Assembly: GCA_011037195.1 (NCBI GenBank)
Contig: JAAEAF010013111.1
Span: 62,001-126,000 of the forward strand
DNA: 64,000 nt
Direction of reading: 5' to 3'
DNA from: Triatoma infestans
Lineage: Eukaryota; Arthropoda; Insecta; Hemiptera; Reduviidae
Under the pieces are notes generated by a model. The model saw nothing but the letters and a program-made list of their open reading frames with translations, did no database searches and was not told the DNA's origin. This document shows, one piece after another, positions 1 to 43,452 of this stretch; the first letter of the stretch is position 1; every line of letters starts with the position of its first letter. Position numbers and translations under genes: made by a program.

Positions 1-3000
1 ACAAGCATAATATTTATTTTATTCTTTGCACTGCTGTTTAAATTGGAAGAAAAGGTATAATATTACTTACGTATTAAAAAAAAAAAATAGGTTTACTGAC
101 TTAAAAAGAATGGATTAGATTTTAGTTGTTTAGGGGAAATAACTGTAAAGCTAATTCCACTGCCACCTGAAAGCACTATAATTGTGTATGTGTGGTGGTA
201 ATCCAGAGTTTGCCCCTGGGTACGTGTGCACACAGCTGCACCTTTGCTGGCTCTGTATAAAGTAGGTAGGGTAGATCTTCGCAGGGATGCCAAGATCCCT
301 GAAGAATGGTTTTTTCGGAAACTAGTCTAGTAGTGGGTTGATAATAAAGGAGACCATCCAATTGCAATGAAATAATAGGTTTGCAAATTTCACTTTGGAG
401 GGAGATAAGCTGTGAACGCAGCAAGTCAAAGAGATTTCGTATCAGTATTACCTTCATAGTAATTCATGATTTTACTTTAGATAGAAATTTTGGGTGGGTA
501 GTAGTATGGGAGTTTAGGACAAAGTCAGATGGTTTATAGGCAGATATAATTTTCTTTTTATTGGTTAAGAATGAATCTCATGGAAGTTAGAATAATTTCA
601 AAGTAATTGCTTCAAATTTTATTAATTAATTTCCTGGGATCTTGTTTATATTAGCGTTTGCTTCTTCTTTACTTGGAAATTCCAATGTTCCAGCACTATC
701 ATCAGAATCTTATTTTTATGTAAGAATGTTGTGCTAAAATTGTATAAAAATTGTAGTTATAATTAATTATAACCATGTGTAGCCATTTCGGGTTTAGGAA
801 ACTTCATAAAGATGTCAACAACTTCTCCACTAAAGACCACTTACGGAAAGCATTTGTATCTCCCTTAGTATTCTTTTTAATTTAATAATTACTTTTCTAT
901 TTATTATTTATTGGTTTTTCTTAGCTTAAGGGCGGCGTTACCTTGTTTATAGACGATGCCATGTTAGTGCTCCATAGAACAAAATTCCTATTTCTTCCTC
1001 AGAACTATGACAAGCAAGTTTGTCATATTTAAATTTAAAAAAGAAATAATAATTTAATAGAATGAATTTATTTTAATTATTTCCAGTTTTACATGCTGTT
1101 GTTAGCCGCTTAAATTGATATTGATTTTTAATATAACTGAAACTTTTTTGTTCAGTCGTGGTCTCTAATATTCATTGTGGCAATGATTTCGGGAGGATTA
1201 ATCATGTTTACATATAAAGCAACGCAGTTCGATCTAATGGGATTTTTACTTGTACTCTTCGCCTCATTTTCAAGGTTGGTTTGTTTGAAAATACATATTT
1301 AGAACTCTTTAAAATTTTATTTAATTATTGAAAAGTAACCTGTATTAAATGAATATAAAATTGCAGTGGAATTAGATGGACATTAGCGCAGTTCGTAATG
1401 CAGCGTGCTGAAATGGGTCTTTCAAATCCTTTAGATATGCTTTATCATGTTCAACCATGGATGTTTATTTCCATACTTCCATTCATGATTGCTTTTGAAG
1501 GTAATTTTTGCTATATTACTTCTTTACTTTTGAAGGATATTTCAAAAAGCTAGTGACATTCCGAAAGCAATATGCTATTAGTGAATTTAGTTACTAATAT
1601 AGCCATTTGATGGAATGTTAAGTAAAAGATGTAGCTATTAATATTTCATCTCTTCATATATGTTTTTGTTATAGCTGGCGTGGCAATCCATGGATGGCAT
1701 ATGCTTACGTTCCCAGAAGATATGCCATTATTATGGTTTACGATTTTGTACATTACAGTTGGGGGTGTAATAGCGCTTGCTATGGAATTATCAGAATATC
1801 TTGTCATATCTCGCATGTCTAGTCTTACACTCTCTGTGGCTAGCATTTTCAAGGTAATTTTCAGTTAACATTTTTTGTTTTGTCCTTCTTCAGGATCTGT
1901 CAAGGAGAGATATTTAAATCTATCAAGGAGTTTCTTGTTTATATTAATTTTTCCAAAAAGTTTATTTTAGGGGGTCCTGGGGAATTTGTTGCGTTAAATT
2001 TCAAATTTTATTTGTATTCTGTCAATGTGGCGCTCTCTTCTGGAATGTAGCGGAATGAACTAAATGAGCCCATGGTCCTACCAGCATGCAACGCCACCCT
2101 TCTTATAATTATGTTAGCGCTCTGAAAAAAAATTTACAAGTTTAAAGAAAATTTGTCAATTTTGTAATTGTATTAACTGCAGTAAAAGAAAATCGTGTGT
2201 TTTTCACACCAAACTTTCTTTTTTTCAACTTGGTAAACTAATTATTTACTTCTACAGTTTTACGAGAAACATTCTCTGGGGAAATTGGGTTTTGATGTTT
2301 TAAACGAAGGTAGCGATGACATTATGCCTTCCTTTTAAGTGCCATTTCAGCATATGGTAAAACTGTAACACCTAGTACTAAGAATTGGGTGACCGTATTT
2401 ATTGGTCCAATCCGGGACGGAGTAAGGGGCATCAATAATTTCAACAAATAGGAAAAAGAGAATCATTTTCATTGGTTAGAAAAACGATTTTCCAGTTTTA
2501 ACTGAAAATTTGTAATCTTATCAAATTATTTCCATAAATTAAGGTAAAAAATAATCATAATCATGTAAACAACATTTGCTAATTTGCAGTAATTACATTC
2601 TTTTATTACACGTACTTATCAACAGAGTGATTTTTTTTTTTAACTAATTCGTTACCATTTTTCTTTCTTTCTTTAAAAAAAAAATCATCACATAATAATT
2701 ATAAAATAATCAAAATAGTTATAAATATTCTGGGATAAAATATCCTGGACTGTCCAAAAAACTATTCTCCCGCCGAAAGGGGGGAAGTCGTCTCGCCTCC
2801 AAGAGGTACCTACCTCCCGGGCAATAGTATTTTACTTCGCTGATCAGCCAGAAAAATGTGTATACAGGATAAACGAACGGACATTTTCGCCGGAAGCAGA
2901 TCCGGGACGGATGGTCGGTTACCCCTAAGGAGAATCAAATGAATTGTGAAAATGCCATGTTTGAAGACATCTATTAACACAAGTACATTTACGTTGAATG

Positions 3001-3921
3001 ATATCAGTTTTCGCGTTTTCCTGTCCAACGATTTTTTTCGGTTTTATATTCTAACAGCTCAATAAACATGTCACTTTTATTTGATACATTTTCTGGGGAA
3101 AGTCGATTTTAGAATGGTTCGGGAAGAATGATATTTTAGTCTTAGATCTAATTGCATTTCATTGTAATGTGTAGTACTATCAGTTGATAGATAGGGTAAT
3201 TAAAATTTAGTCAGGGTAAATTAAAGTTTATTAAAAATGTTCCAATTTTAAGAAAATATAGTTTTAGAGCTGGGTCTCATGAGTTAGTCTAGTGGTTGTT
3301 AGTGCACTCGCATTTGTTATGAGAATTCATGGTTCGATTCCCATGAGGGCAAAGACGGTGGTGTTCTAACATTGTGAGAAAAATTGAGAACCTACAGTAA
3401 GTAGCGAAGGCAAATCAAGCGGCTTTGGGAACTGCGGCCATAAGCGCCTCAAAAATCACCTCACTATCTGATCTTGAACTTCTGTGCTGTTGCTGTTTGT
3501 GCCAAAGGTCTTTTCTTTTTATCAAATCGTTATAATGGGATGACCATTGCCGTATAAATTTTTTTTTTTTCTTGAACTATGAGAGTTTTAACAAAAGTTT
3601 CTTTTTTTTCAGGAAGTGTGCACATTGATATTAGCGTTTGAATGGAATGGAGACAGGATGTCCGGTTTAAATTTTGTGGGACTTTTATGTTGTTTGGGTG
3701 GTATTGTATGCCATGTAGTCCATAAAACAACGAAAACCGCAAAAATAAACGCAGGGCAAGCTGAAATTGCTGCTTCATTGAATAAGCCACTATTAGACGA
3801 AGCATCAGCAAGATTCTTAGCGGATGTTACCACATCGACTGATGAAGAAGATGACGATCATGGTGGAGAGAATTCGTCTACGGAAGTACTCTTCAGTGTT
3901 CTACATTCAAGGGATAGATAG
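1..3921 (+). CDS. SLC35C2: SLC35C2-like nucleotide-sugar transporter, C-terminal part (5' end outside window)
   Basis: Five coding exons: <1-54, 1156-1274, 1367-1500, 1675-1853 and 3613-3921 (stop TAG). All junctions are GT-AG and in frame, giving 264 codons plus stop. The reading contains the family sequence FKLEE at the first exon end, then FTYKATQFDLMGF, GIRWTLAQ, NPLDMLYHVQPWM, SSLTLSVASIFK spliced to EVCTLILA, and a final hydrophobic helix (FVGLLCCLGGIVCHVV). This order matches the C-terminal half of SLC35C2 (drug/metabolite transporter, TPT/EamA fold). Known family role: a multi-pass Golgi/ERGIC protein linked to GDP-fucose supply and Notch fucosylation; that role is inferred here from family membership. 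The tail is acidic (DEEDDD) and faces the cytosol in relatives. The N-terminal helices lie left of base 1. The 1.76-kb last intron carries a SINE. Confidence 0.9.
3271..3500 (+). mobile_element. tRNA-derived SINE (family B) in the last SLC35C2 intron
   Basis: A tRNA-like head at about 3274-3355 has an A-box-like stretch (TTAGTCTAGTGG) and a perfect B box (GGTTCGATTCC) about 45 bases later, as in internal RNA polymerase III promoters. A non-tRNA body follows to about 3500. The head has no clean cloverleaf and sits inside an intron, so a SINE fits better than a working tRNA gene. Confidence 0.6.
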
Positions 3922-6900
3922 TCAATTAGTAAGAAATCTGTGAAATTCACAAATTTTTAGGCCTATTTTTAATAATTTGCCCATCTAATTGGTGGAATTG
4001 ACATCTAGTTGATGTGGTAAGTTTGAAAAAAAGGTAAATTAGATCAGGCTAAAATTTTCTCATAAGAGATAAATGTGAAGAACAGGAATGTTTAAGCTAT
4101 TCAGAAAAATTGATAATTTTGGATAGAAACTAAGGCCTAATTATTTATCTTTATAATCTTTAAAGAAGGTTCCTATTTCCTGTGAAGATTTATTAATGTA
4201 AATTAATTGAAATATCTCGCTTTGAGATAATCTCTTACATAAAACTATTTATTGAAACCAAAATGAAATTAAGAACTGGGAGCTGATTGGAATCTATTAA
4301 CAGTTATTTCTAATTACAAATTTAATGATTTCAAAAACAATTGAGGGGTTATTGATTAAAATTTCATTGATTACCATTCATTGTGATTGAAGGCCTTGAT
4401 TTAGAGAAATCTAGCTTGCGGAAATAATTACGATAATTGGAAAACATTCCCTATTCATCATTTGAAAAAATTAGAGAAAGTGAGACAATTATAATATTAT
4501 CTTGGATAGGGTTACCAATTTGTAATTGCTTATTTTTCAGAATATTAATATATTCAGAATTTAATTTAAAAAATAAAAATATAACATTTCTCCTTAATAA
4601 AAGAACACAGATATTTATAGAATGAACGCGATGTCTCGTTGAAGTCATTTTAGTTGTCAAAAAGTGTTTTTTTTTTGTTTATCAAAAGTTTATTTATGTG
4701 TTAAATTATATTCACTAGCTTTATCTTTTAGATGTGTTTTTACTATTTATCAGAATTAGTTTACCAAATTAATAAACAGATAACGAGTATTATTCATATA
4801 TGTTATTATTAATCTCATCGCTCTTTTGACATTTATAACGTTTATTACGAAGTGAAATCATTTTTGAATGATTTACGAGAAAAGTGAGCTTATTCTCTAA
4901 GCAACTTTCTTTTTAAACATCGGGCTTATAAGGTCCATAAAAATGATTCTATAACTTCTCATGTCCTGATCTGTACAATTATTATAAATTGCATCCTCTC
5001 AGGTTTATTTTGTTTACTTTCCTTTTTTGAGAAACATTTTGGTGGAATAAGAACAATTAATGAATTTGTCTAAAGCATTCCTCAATCCATTAATTCTTTA
5101 TTGTGTTATTTCAAATGCTTTAATTATTTAATTTATTTTTGTCTTCCAAAGGAATTTAATACCATTCCAATATATATATATATATAGCATACTTTATTTA
5201 AACATTCAAAATAAGAAATAAAACTATGTGATATGGCAGTTTTTATTATTATGTAGGACTAAACTTTTATTTTTACCTTTACTGTTTTATTTTGAAAATT
5301 ATAATCTCAATAAAATAACTTAAATATATAAAGTTTCCAGAATTATAAAATCTGGTTACTTTATCTTACTCTCCAGTATTGTTACTAATTGCATTAATGT
5401 CTGAAAAAGACAATTTTGGAAATCGCGAGTTTCACTTTAGGTAACCAATTGTAACACGTTCCTAAATAAGCAAAGTAATTTTTTCTAATTTACTAACGTT
5501 TTATTATTGGGTATAATTCTATGTTTATTCCTCAAAGAATAATGCTAGGAATAGGTGCATGAATTAGCAATTCTTCTGAAGATTTGCACATGGCAGTAGA
5601 ACAATGAGTGGGCTTATTCGTTGTTTTACAACTCAGGCATTCAAAAATGCGTTTATTTATTTTAATGGAAAACAAGTTGAATTGATAATAATTTGACAAA
5701 AAAAAAAAATCGCTAAGATAAAAAACTCCAATCTTGCAAAAAAAGATTTTGTTTAGTTCAAACAAAAACAAAAAAGATAAAATTCTGCGTATTTTCAGCC
5801 TTCTTGCAAAATAGATTGGTACCAGCTAATTAATTAGGTAACAACTTCAGATAGATCTTGCATGTGTTGTTCTATAAGTCGAAACAGCAGAGCCTGGAGT
5901 GCCTTAGCTAGTAGCTCAGGAATGTAAACATACCAATCTATTTAATTATCTTCAGAGAAACAACAGATTAATGCTCTGTTGGAAACCGAGAAGCAAACTT
6001 GCACTTATGTAGAAAACTTATCATACGTCCAAAATAAAATTAGTTTATCATAATAACTCTTGTTGAATACTGGAGGACTTTCTTTTACTCATATAATTAA
6101 ATGAGGTTAGACATGCTCAAGAATGGGTTTTTGTAACTTATCCATCTCATCCATCCATTTCAAAAACAGTTCCACAAACTGGAAAATTTCAAGCGATTCT
6201 TTATGGCGTTAAATTAAGCATAGATAAAACATTCAGTGTATTCTGATTCGCATTTAGTATGCTTGTGTGAATAATTAGTATCTAATATCTACAAAAAAAA
6301 ATTATAATTTTGAACTATGTTTCGGTGTTACATTGATCTAACCAAGCTACATTATATCTTCAAAATTTACTCGAATCTAAAGGAACTCTTGCTTCAAGCT
6401 AGTGATTTTATATTAATAAATTAAAATAGTAGCTAGCGTTAAATAACAATAAACATGAAAGCATAACAAGCATAATAAGAATGCTTGTGAAAGCATAATA
6501 AGTTGGGCCTGATTATCCCTCATTTTTAAATTGGTTTTTAAAGTAACAATAATTATTTTTAAATCTTATAATTTCATAAACGTTGAAAATATAGAAATAA
6601 ACGTAATTTTCAGTGAGTGCCTGAGATAAGAAATTATGGGATTTTTGTATGAATATTTTAAGATCTAAAAAAGCTGAAATTTCTGAGTTTTCAGACTTTA
6701 ATAACTTTATAAAATGCATATCTAGTCAGATAAATTGTTAATATCGTTGCAAAATAATTATTGAATTAAATAATAATAAAAAAAAAAGTATATATTTGTA
6801 AATATAATCAGTATTTTTTCAAATTATTAAAGACTATGAATTATGAAATCATAAATAAATAATTCTATTAGTGTGTATTTTATGAATAATAGTAACATAG

Positions 6901-8481
6901 AGATCTGAAATATTTTATAACTGGGTTATATTTTTTAAGAACTAAAAATAGAATTGTTTTAAAGAAAAAAAATTAGTAATGTGTGCTTTATAGGGACCAC
7001 TATCAATAATTAATTGATTTTGCACTTGGAAAAGATAGTTACATAACATGTGGAAGACTGCTTTTTTGTTAAGAGGAATAGTAAAAATTATGTAAAAAAA
7101 TATAAGTCTTAATGAACTAAATAATTATTTAGTAGATATAAACAAATAAGTTATATAAAAAAAAAGTTTTGAACAATGCCTATAAAAGCAAGTTTATAAT
7201 GTATAATAGAAAATAATATTTACTACTCTCAGAACTGTTAATTATAAAAAAATACAAAATTCAAACGGTATTTGTCTATAACAGTAGCAATATGCGTAGA
7301 ATACGTTTTTCAACCCACCCCCCAACACGGCTATGAGAAAAAGTTCGTTCGCTTTTTCATGTGAAAAACGTTCGCTATTTACCAAATAGGTGCCTCCCAA
7401 AAAACGTATTATACGTGTAAAATTCAAAATTTTACCTGTATAGAACTGAAATAGAAATATTTATATAATTTTTGTTTTTCTCATATCTATTATTGTTATA
7501 TTAAAGTTATTTTTACTTATTGTCGTTAAGAAATGAAAAAAAAAAAGAAGTAAAAAAATATGGGGGAAAAAATGATGAAGTAAAGATGAATTAATTATTT
7601 TATTACCATAATATTAATCTTTTCATTTTGTTATTAACAATAAACAATTTTTTTTTTACGAGTTTACATATTTTACGATTAAATGTTTTAATTTTTAGAA
7701 TAATAAATTTTTATTATTACAGCTACTCTGATAATGAATGAAAGACTGTGTCTACTACAGTTATTATTTTTTTTTTTTGATAATATTATAAAAAATAAAT
7801 TTCAGCACTTGGCCCTACTATACACAAAAAGCATCAACTACGGGATATTTTCTTTTTAAGGCAAAAATGTTTTTTTCTATGCACAACAATTTATTAATTT
7901 ACCAATAATATATATATATATATATTGGTATAATTATATATAATATATAAAAGGTATTACATTATTTAAAAAAAATAAAAATAATAACAAAAAAAAAACT
8001 TACACAATAGAATTTTCAGAAAACATGTGAAGTTTTTCTGAAGCCTATTTTTTATATGCCTAAAAATACACAACATAATTGAATCTAGCTATACTTTGGT
8101 ATGTTTACTTTTTTTTTTTTTACGATATTTGTTGAAAAATACAATATTTAATCTTCTGCAATAATTCATTTATTAATTTCTTTCTGTTCTTAGAGATATA
8201 TAAGAAAATATACAAATGATTTTATTAGCCACAATATTATATAAACACTTTACAAGTGCCCCGTGTATGTTCCTACATAATATTTATACATACATTTATT
8301 AAACTTCTTTTCCTCAATTACGTTTTTTAACGTTATATGAAAAAAAGAATGCTCTTATTGGCAAATATTCATTTTTATTTTTATTTTTAACAAAAACAAA
8401 TATTTTGTCATGGTGACTATATAAGACTAGCCTGTATTTGTAAAAGGTAAATTAAAATTTTTAAAAAGTGTTTTTTTTTTG
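3922..8481. other. Intergenic AT-rich DNA, no gene recognised
   Basis: This is the 3' flank of SLC35C2 followed by the 3' flank of the convergent JARID2 gene. The open frames here are short, low-complexity and resemble no protein family. Simple TA tracts occur near 5170-5187 and 7907-7925. I see no RNA gene and no recognisable transposon coding sequence. Confidence 0.6.
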
Positions 8482-8487
8482 TTTATT
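8482..8487 (-). terminator. Candidate JARID2 polyadenylation signal
   Basis: On the minus strand AATAAA lies only about 20 bases past the JARID2 stop at 8508-8510, inside an A-rich run. It is the first canonical signal after the stop. Such a short 3'UTR is unusual, so a distal site is also possible. Confidence 0.35.
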
Positions 8488-8507
8488 ATTATTTTGTATT
8501 AACATAC

Positions 8508-38013
<29,506 letters not shown>

Positions 38014-40936
38014 GGTCTAACAACCGACAAAAAGATGAACACCTACTACGAAAGATAAGTTATCATAACTTCTATGAGAGAAAGGATCCATGCATTCAAT
38101 GTTTGCTGCAGACGACAGGAGGGGGGATTAACAAATGACCAACTTAATAAAAATTATGCTCAATATTTACGAAAATGTAAATTTTATTAAAAAATATTTT
38201 TAATAGTACGCAAAATTAATTAAATAAATTGGTCTTGGTAATTCAGTATTAATCTTAAGAGTTTATTAAATAGAATTGATTATTAAATGTTCTCTTTCAT
38301 ATTTAAATGTAATGAACTAGGTTTGAAAAATACCTAGATATACATATATAAAGTAGGGTCCTCTTAATCTAGGGAAATAGGTCTCCAATACGCAAACAGA
38401 AATTATTCTACTTACCTTTGTATGTTAGTATAACCCAGTCAAATGGGAATTAATATTCGTGATTAAAGCTTCACATGTGAATATAAGTAAAAGTATTTTC
38501 AGAAAAACAAAAAATAAGTTATAAACCGTAAATTAACGATCCAGCCATTTCACACAATGTCACTTATGTTAAGCAACGTAATTGTAGTAACATTATTTGC
38601 GAACACAAACAGCTGCTTTCTACTGCAGCTCGCTGCTGTACTCTATGATTGCTCGCTCCTCATTGGCAATCCCGTGAGATAACCTCAAAAAAATTAGGTT
38701 TAAGTTGTTTTATGAAGTACTTTTACAAATTAACTATCATTTTTACATCATTTTGTCTTAAAAGTCTTTAGTAATTAATTTATAAACAAAACAATCATTT
38801 CAGCTTTAAAAAAATGTATTTTTGGATAGCAAATAAAAACTTGCTCCTTTGTAAAGAAAGTATCCAGTAATTTCATAAGATCATATTTTGGTTAGGGCTC
38901 ATATAATAAGTTTAATAAGTTGACTGTATTTTTTTATTGTGAGAATATATTTGAAAAATCGATAATTAAACTCTTTTTAAATTTACTCGTAACTGGGCTT
39001 CAAATACCTGGAAGCAAAATGTATTCATTTACCTTGATTATTTATCTAAGTTGATAGATGTGGTAAATAATAGCAAGAAAGAAGGTTAGTTAATAAGAAC
39101 TAAAGAATTACAAGTTTTTAAAAGAATTGCGCAGTTAAATAAGGATATCTTATCTGTCATCCGAAGAATTCATAACTTTGGCAGGTATCAGATAGAGACA
39201 TTGTTTAAGTCCCTTATTTTTTTTATATTTATGGAGGTATGTATACTAAACTACCAAGCCAAGAATGTCTAATTTTTGGAATACCATAATTAGAACCAAT
39301 ATTCTCTTCTCTGTAATAGCGAATGATCTGGTTTTAATGGCAGATTCCGAAGGGAAGCTTAACATAACGTTTGGATTGAAAATCCATAAAATAAAAATAT
39401 CGAAGTGAGCTTAGAAAAATTAAAATCATGGTAGTATATAGAACAGAAAAGAGTAGCATGATAAGGCTATAGGGGAAACCAATAGTAAATAAAGGTGTAT
39501 TTATATACCTAATTAAGGGTTTTGAGTAGGTTAGACTAGGATTAAAGACTTGCTAAATTAAAGGTGTGCGACATCTGGAAAGTTATCCTTTATTTTTTGG
39601 ATTGAAAGTCCATAAAATAAAAATAGTTTCCGCCAGCAAAACAGGTATCTAAGCAAACAAAAGTTATAATATTTAATTCATAATACCACCCACCCTATTG
39701 TCGTAGTCCCTTACAAAAAGTAAAAAAAAAACACATACAAGCGGCGGAAATGAAATTCCTCCGAAGAATGGAAAATAAGGGACAGCGTCAGGTATCAAAC
39801 CACTAAAAGCAATCTGGATTGTGAAGCAAGGTTGAGCGAATTATGTGCATTCAATTAGAATGTTTAGACACTAACAAGGATGGATGGTACAACGCATCCA
39901 AACCGAGCCTATAAAGCCAGGTGTACTGGTGTGAGAGGAAGAATTACATGGTGTGGAATGCCTCAGAAAAACTGGCATGACAATTAACAAAGCCAAAGCT
40001 TTGCTATAAGCAGAGACAAATGGTCTCATTTGCAAATAGAAGAGAAAGAGTATACACCATTTTTCATTTTCTTACACCATGATTTCTATTATTTAGCCAT
40101 TGCACGTTACGCGGACCCAGTATGAAAAGGGCTAAGCTGGCGTCTGATGTTCGTAACAAGGGGGCACGTGAGAACAACCTCGGATGGAAACAACTTCACC
40201 TCTCCAAAAGAAATAAGTAATGTTACTTATTAATGGTTCATTTATCTATGAAACTTGTTTAAACTAATTATCTATTTGCAATTTAAAGGAGAATTTTTAA
40301 TGAAATAATTGCCAACGGCTTTTTAAAATCAGTATCACAGAAATAAATGCTCTTGAGGAACCATATTAAATTTCAAGAGCTCAAATTATGCTTAAATAAC
40401 AAGTTGCTTTTTCTTTAAAAATAATTCTGTTTTAAAATTTTATATTAAATTAACGGTCATTATTAGGATGTATTTTTTATAATACAAGTATTTGGCACAA
40501 TAATCCGAGTTCATGCTTCTTCTGTACTTTCCAAAAATATTTGCTCGTTAATGTTCAATTTTGTGATAAGAAACTAGTGAATTGACATTAAAGAAAATAG
40601 AAGTACCGAACACTTACAACCCTTCCATGTCCAACAAATGTCAATAAGCGTACAGAGAAATAAGAAATAGCCCTTGGAAGCAAAGAGAACAACAGTAAAA
40701 GTACTGGAGTAAGTGTCCACTTTATTTATTCAATATCTTCAACATGTTGTTCAGAGAACATTATTTTGTTAATTTTTATACATGATCTATGAACGGTGAT
40801 CTATAAAAATTGTGAACATTCATTGTAATAAAGAATGTATTTATCATATATACACCCGTAGACTCATACAAATGGAATAAATGAGGCTACAAATGGAATA
40901 AATGAGGCCAATCTGCAATATATGTATAAAATACTT
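38014..40936. other. JARID2 upstream region and intergenic DNA
   Basis: This contains the JARID2 5'UTR and promoter, which I cannot delimit; no TATA box is obvious. GC content rises around 38570-38680. Farther out lies LINE debris at 39730-40060. No other gene is recognised. Confidence 0.5.
39730..40060 (+). pseudogene. Degraded LINE C-terminal fragment
   Basis: Plus-strand fragments (EMKFLRRMENK, then LECLDTNKDGWYN, then a segment ending SRDKWSHLQ) follow the order of the post-reverse-transcriptase region of many LINEs (MxFLRR..., W.GH..., DRxKWRxL). Stops are frequent and no catalytic motif remains. Confidence 0.4.
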
Positions 40937-40942
40937 TTTATT
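40937..40942 (-). terminator. NDPK polyadenylation signal
   Basis: AATAAA on the minus strand, about 35 bases past the NDPK stop codon at 40975-40977. Confidence 0.55.
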
Positions 40943-40974
40943 TCGAAATAACTTTTTCAAAATAATATACAATA

Positions 40975-42951
40975 TTAATCTTCATAGACCCAATCTCGGA
41001 TAGTTGGTTTCCAGTCCACAAGTTCTTTTGGGTCAAACCAAAGATTAATTTCCTTCTTCGCGGATTCAACAGAATCAGAACCATGGGCAATATTTCTGTA
41101 AAAAAAAAAAAATTCAAATACTGAATTCACACTTTATGAATATTTGTTTTATTAAGTATTTTCCTTTGAGTAATTATAATGTTTTTTATCATACAATCGT
41201 ACACAACTTACTTGAACCTTAAAGAATAGCTATTTCATTCCTAAAATCTCTAATATTTGCTGAGAAATTTTTTTGAGGTGTAATAAATGACTCGATAAAC
41301 ACAATACTTCTTTAGCATCTAGGGTGGACAAACGTCCGAAAGCAGTCGATGACTACAAAAGAAGCAAGCTTTTAGGAAAATGTCTCTGATTCTTTCCATC
41401 TCTGCGGAACCAACCACCACAACAAATATCTCTGATGTTTTCCAGACCGAACCCACCCATTCAGCCTAGTATCTCTTTCTGACTATAATAGAATATTACA
41501 ATGCCTTAAGAAAAACTATTTCTTCAGTGATCTTGATGTTACTGCAGGTATCCTATATAGCAGCACACTATATAGGCACTACATAGTGTACTACAGCAAA
41601 CTAAGGTCACACACACTATCTTCTACTTCTTGTTATCGTTTCTATGCTTTCCAAGCTTGCAGTTGACGGTTTAGCAACATTCCTTATAAATTCACTATAA
41701 TTCCTTTACATAATTTTTTTTTACTGACCGAATTTTTGGTCATTACAAAAACAATATTAGGTTGGGCAGTATTCTGCATAACAAATTATCTCAAATTTTC
41801 TAAGAAGTCCTTTAAAATAATTTGAATGGGGCATTTTTACTAACTGATAGTGAGACTGTTTCGTTCTAACAAAAAAAGATACTCATTACTGATCCAAAGT
41901 ACGCCCTTACCTTCCAACTTGGATACAAAGGTCACCTCGAATTGAACCTCTCTCTGAAGCTTGCGGATCTGTAGCACCAAGTATCTGGCGGCCTGTTTTA
42001 ACTACATTGAGTCCTTCCCAAACCTAGACAATATGAATTTTTATTAACATACAAAACAAACGAAATTGGTGTTTCAAATACTGAATTCACTAAGAAATAA
42101 ATATTGGAATGTTAAATAAACATATGCAAACCAATGACTATCTAACAGTAATAATGTTAAATTTGGAAAAACCTAAGAAATACCACTATTTTTAAACAAC
42201 TGAATTCAAGTTGTTGAAGTCATTTGAGTTGAAGTATTATATTTGCTTAATGCTAGCATACGACGTAATCCAAAATTCAAGAAATTATTTCGGTTCATCC
42301 TAAAATCTAGTATACAATAATAACAAGACCTTTAGTTTTATTCTATTCGGTAAAACTGAGTTTTGTTGGACAATATCTTTGACTTACGATAATTTTCTAA
42401 TCCTTTTGGTTCTATCATTTTTAACGATCAAACTTAAAATTATTCCACAAAGAACTTACATAACTTAGTTAAATTATCTTAAACTTGATATTAATGTATT
42501 TGGTAACTAAAAAAATTAATAATTTGTGGAATTCTACTAACCTTGCTTCAAAAACTGTAAATCCTCCGGCAATATTAGCAATGACAATGATTCTTAAAAG
42601 ATTTTTAATCATAAGTTAACAAAATAAATAAATATGTAATTACCATAGGAACAACAGGGCCAGAGCTCATATATTTAATTAACTTAGGAAAAAATGGTCT
42701 TTCAGCCAAATCTTCGTAGTGTTTCTGTAGAAGATCGTCGCAAGCCTGAAAACGAGTAGACACACCAGTAAAAATATAAAACTTACATTATTTAATAGTC
42801 CTTCCGAGAAAACATGCTCACTTACCCACATGAATTTCATTGCAACTAGCTTAAAACCTTTTGTTTCAAAACGTTTTATAATTTTGTTTACCAAACCTCT
42901 CTGCACCCCATCAGGCTTAACCATAATAAATGTACGTTCTGTGTAATCCAT
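40975..42951 (-). CDS. awd: Nucleoside diphosphate kinase (NME/awd type)
   Basis: Four minus-strand exons, 42951-42826, 42745-42644, 42023-41911 and 41095-40975, join in frame to 153 codons plus stop, the standard length for group I NDPK. The sequence starts [20 protein letters not shown] (Lys of VKPDGVQR). It continues [18 protein letters not shown] and [11 protein letters not shown], then [20 protein letters not shown], which includes the catalytic histidine in NIAHGSDS, and ends WVYED. The enzyme transfers the gamma phosphate from ATP to other nucleoside diphosphates through a phosphohistidine, as a cytosolic hexamer. Intron 1 is only 80 bp. Intron 3 contains a relic of the foldback element seen at 10.6 kb. 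The gene is divergent from Hsp90. Confidence 0.96.
41330..41450. repeat. Relative of the 10.6-kb foldback arm, in NDPK intron 3
   Basis: GAAGCAAGCTTTTAGGAAAATGTCTCTGAT resembles the right arm at 10690-10734 and is followed by CTCTGCGGAACCAACCACCAC, which resembles the reverse complement of the flank at about 10525-10560. The arm and its flank are here in one linear copy. Confidence 0.6.
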
Positions 42952-43452
42952 TATTTTATTTAAAAAAGGAGTTACAAATTACAGATCACAACTCTAGTAA
43001 GTAAACTAGAGGGTCAGCCAGCCGGATATAACCGGCCTTAGTACAAAAATCGAACACATCACATGGCACCAGAACATGGGAGGAACATATTAGTTTTCTC
43101 TTCAATTGCCTCTACAATTTTTGTTTTTATACTTAAAATTCTATTTGGATTATTAAATACATTGTAATGAGTTTATATATATATATATATTTTTTTTTAC
43201 AATTCAAAATGAAAAACTAAAAAATTTATGCCAAAATATGTCATTTATCTGTGAAAATACATTTTTAAATACTCTTCAAAAAATATCTAAATAAGAAAAG
43301 CTCTAAATACTTTTTTGCAATAACTTCTTGCTAATTATTTATTTTTGAAAGGTAATTTTCTTTAAAAATCAATGTTTCTCTCGTTCATACGTCATTAGAG
43401 CCAATTCTAGGACGTTCCACGAGATTCTCGAATGTTCTAGAACCGAACTTAG
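42952..43452. promoter_or_regulatory. Shared divergent promoter region of NDPK and Hsp90
   Basis: About 0.5 kb separates the NDPK start codon from the Hsp90 TATA box. The Hsp90 end carries the heat-shock element at 43415-43443. The NDPK side shows no clear core element. Simple TA repeats occur at 43176-43190. Joint regulation is an inference from the arrangement. Confidence 0.5.
43415..43443 (+). promoter_or_regulatory. Heat-shock element of Hsp90
   Basis: Four alternating HSF boxes at exact 5-bp spacing: TTCtcGAAtgTTCtaGAA at 43425-43442. A further TTC lies at 43415-43417 and a GAA just downstream (43446-43448). This is close to an ideal HSF trimer site and ends 10 bp before the TATA box. 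Confidence 0.9.

Noticed and set aside
3274..3355. Functional tRNA gene
   Set aside because: A and B boxes are present, but I could not pair a clean acceptor or anticodon stem, and a SINE body follows.
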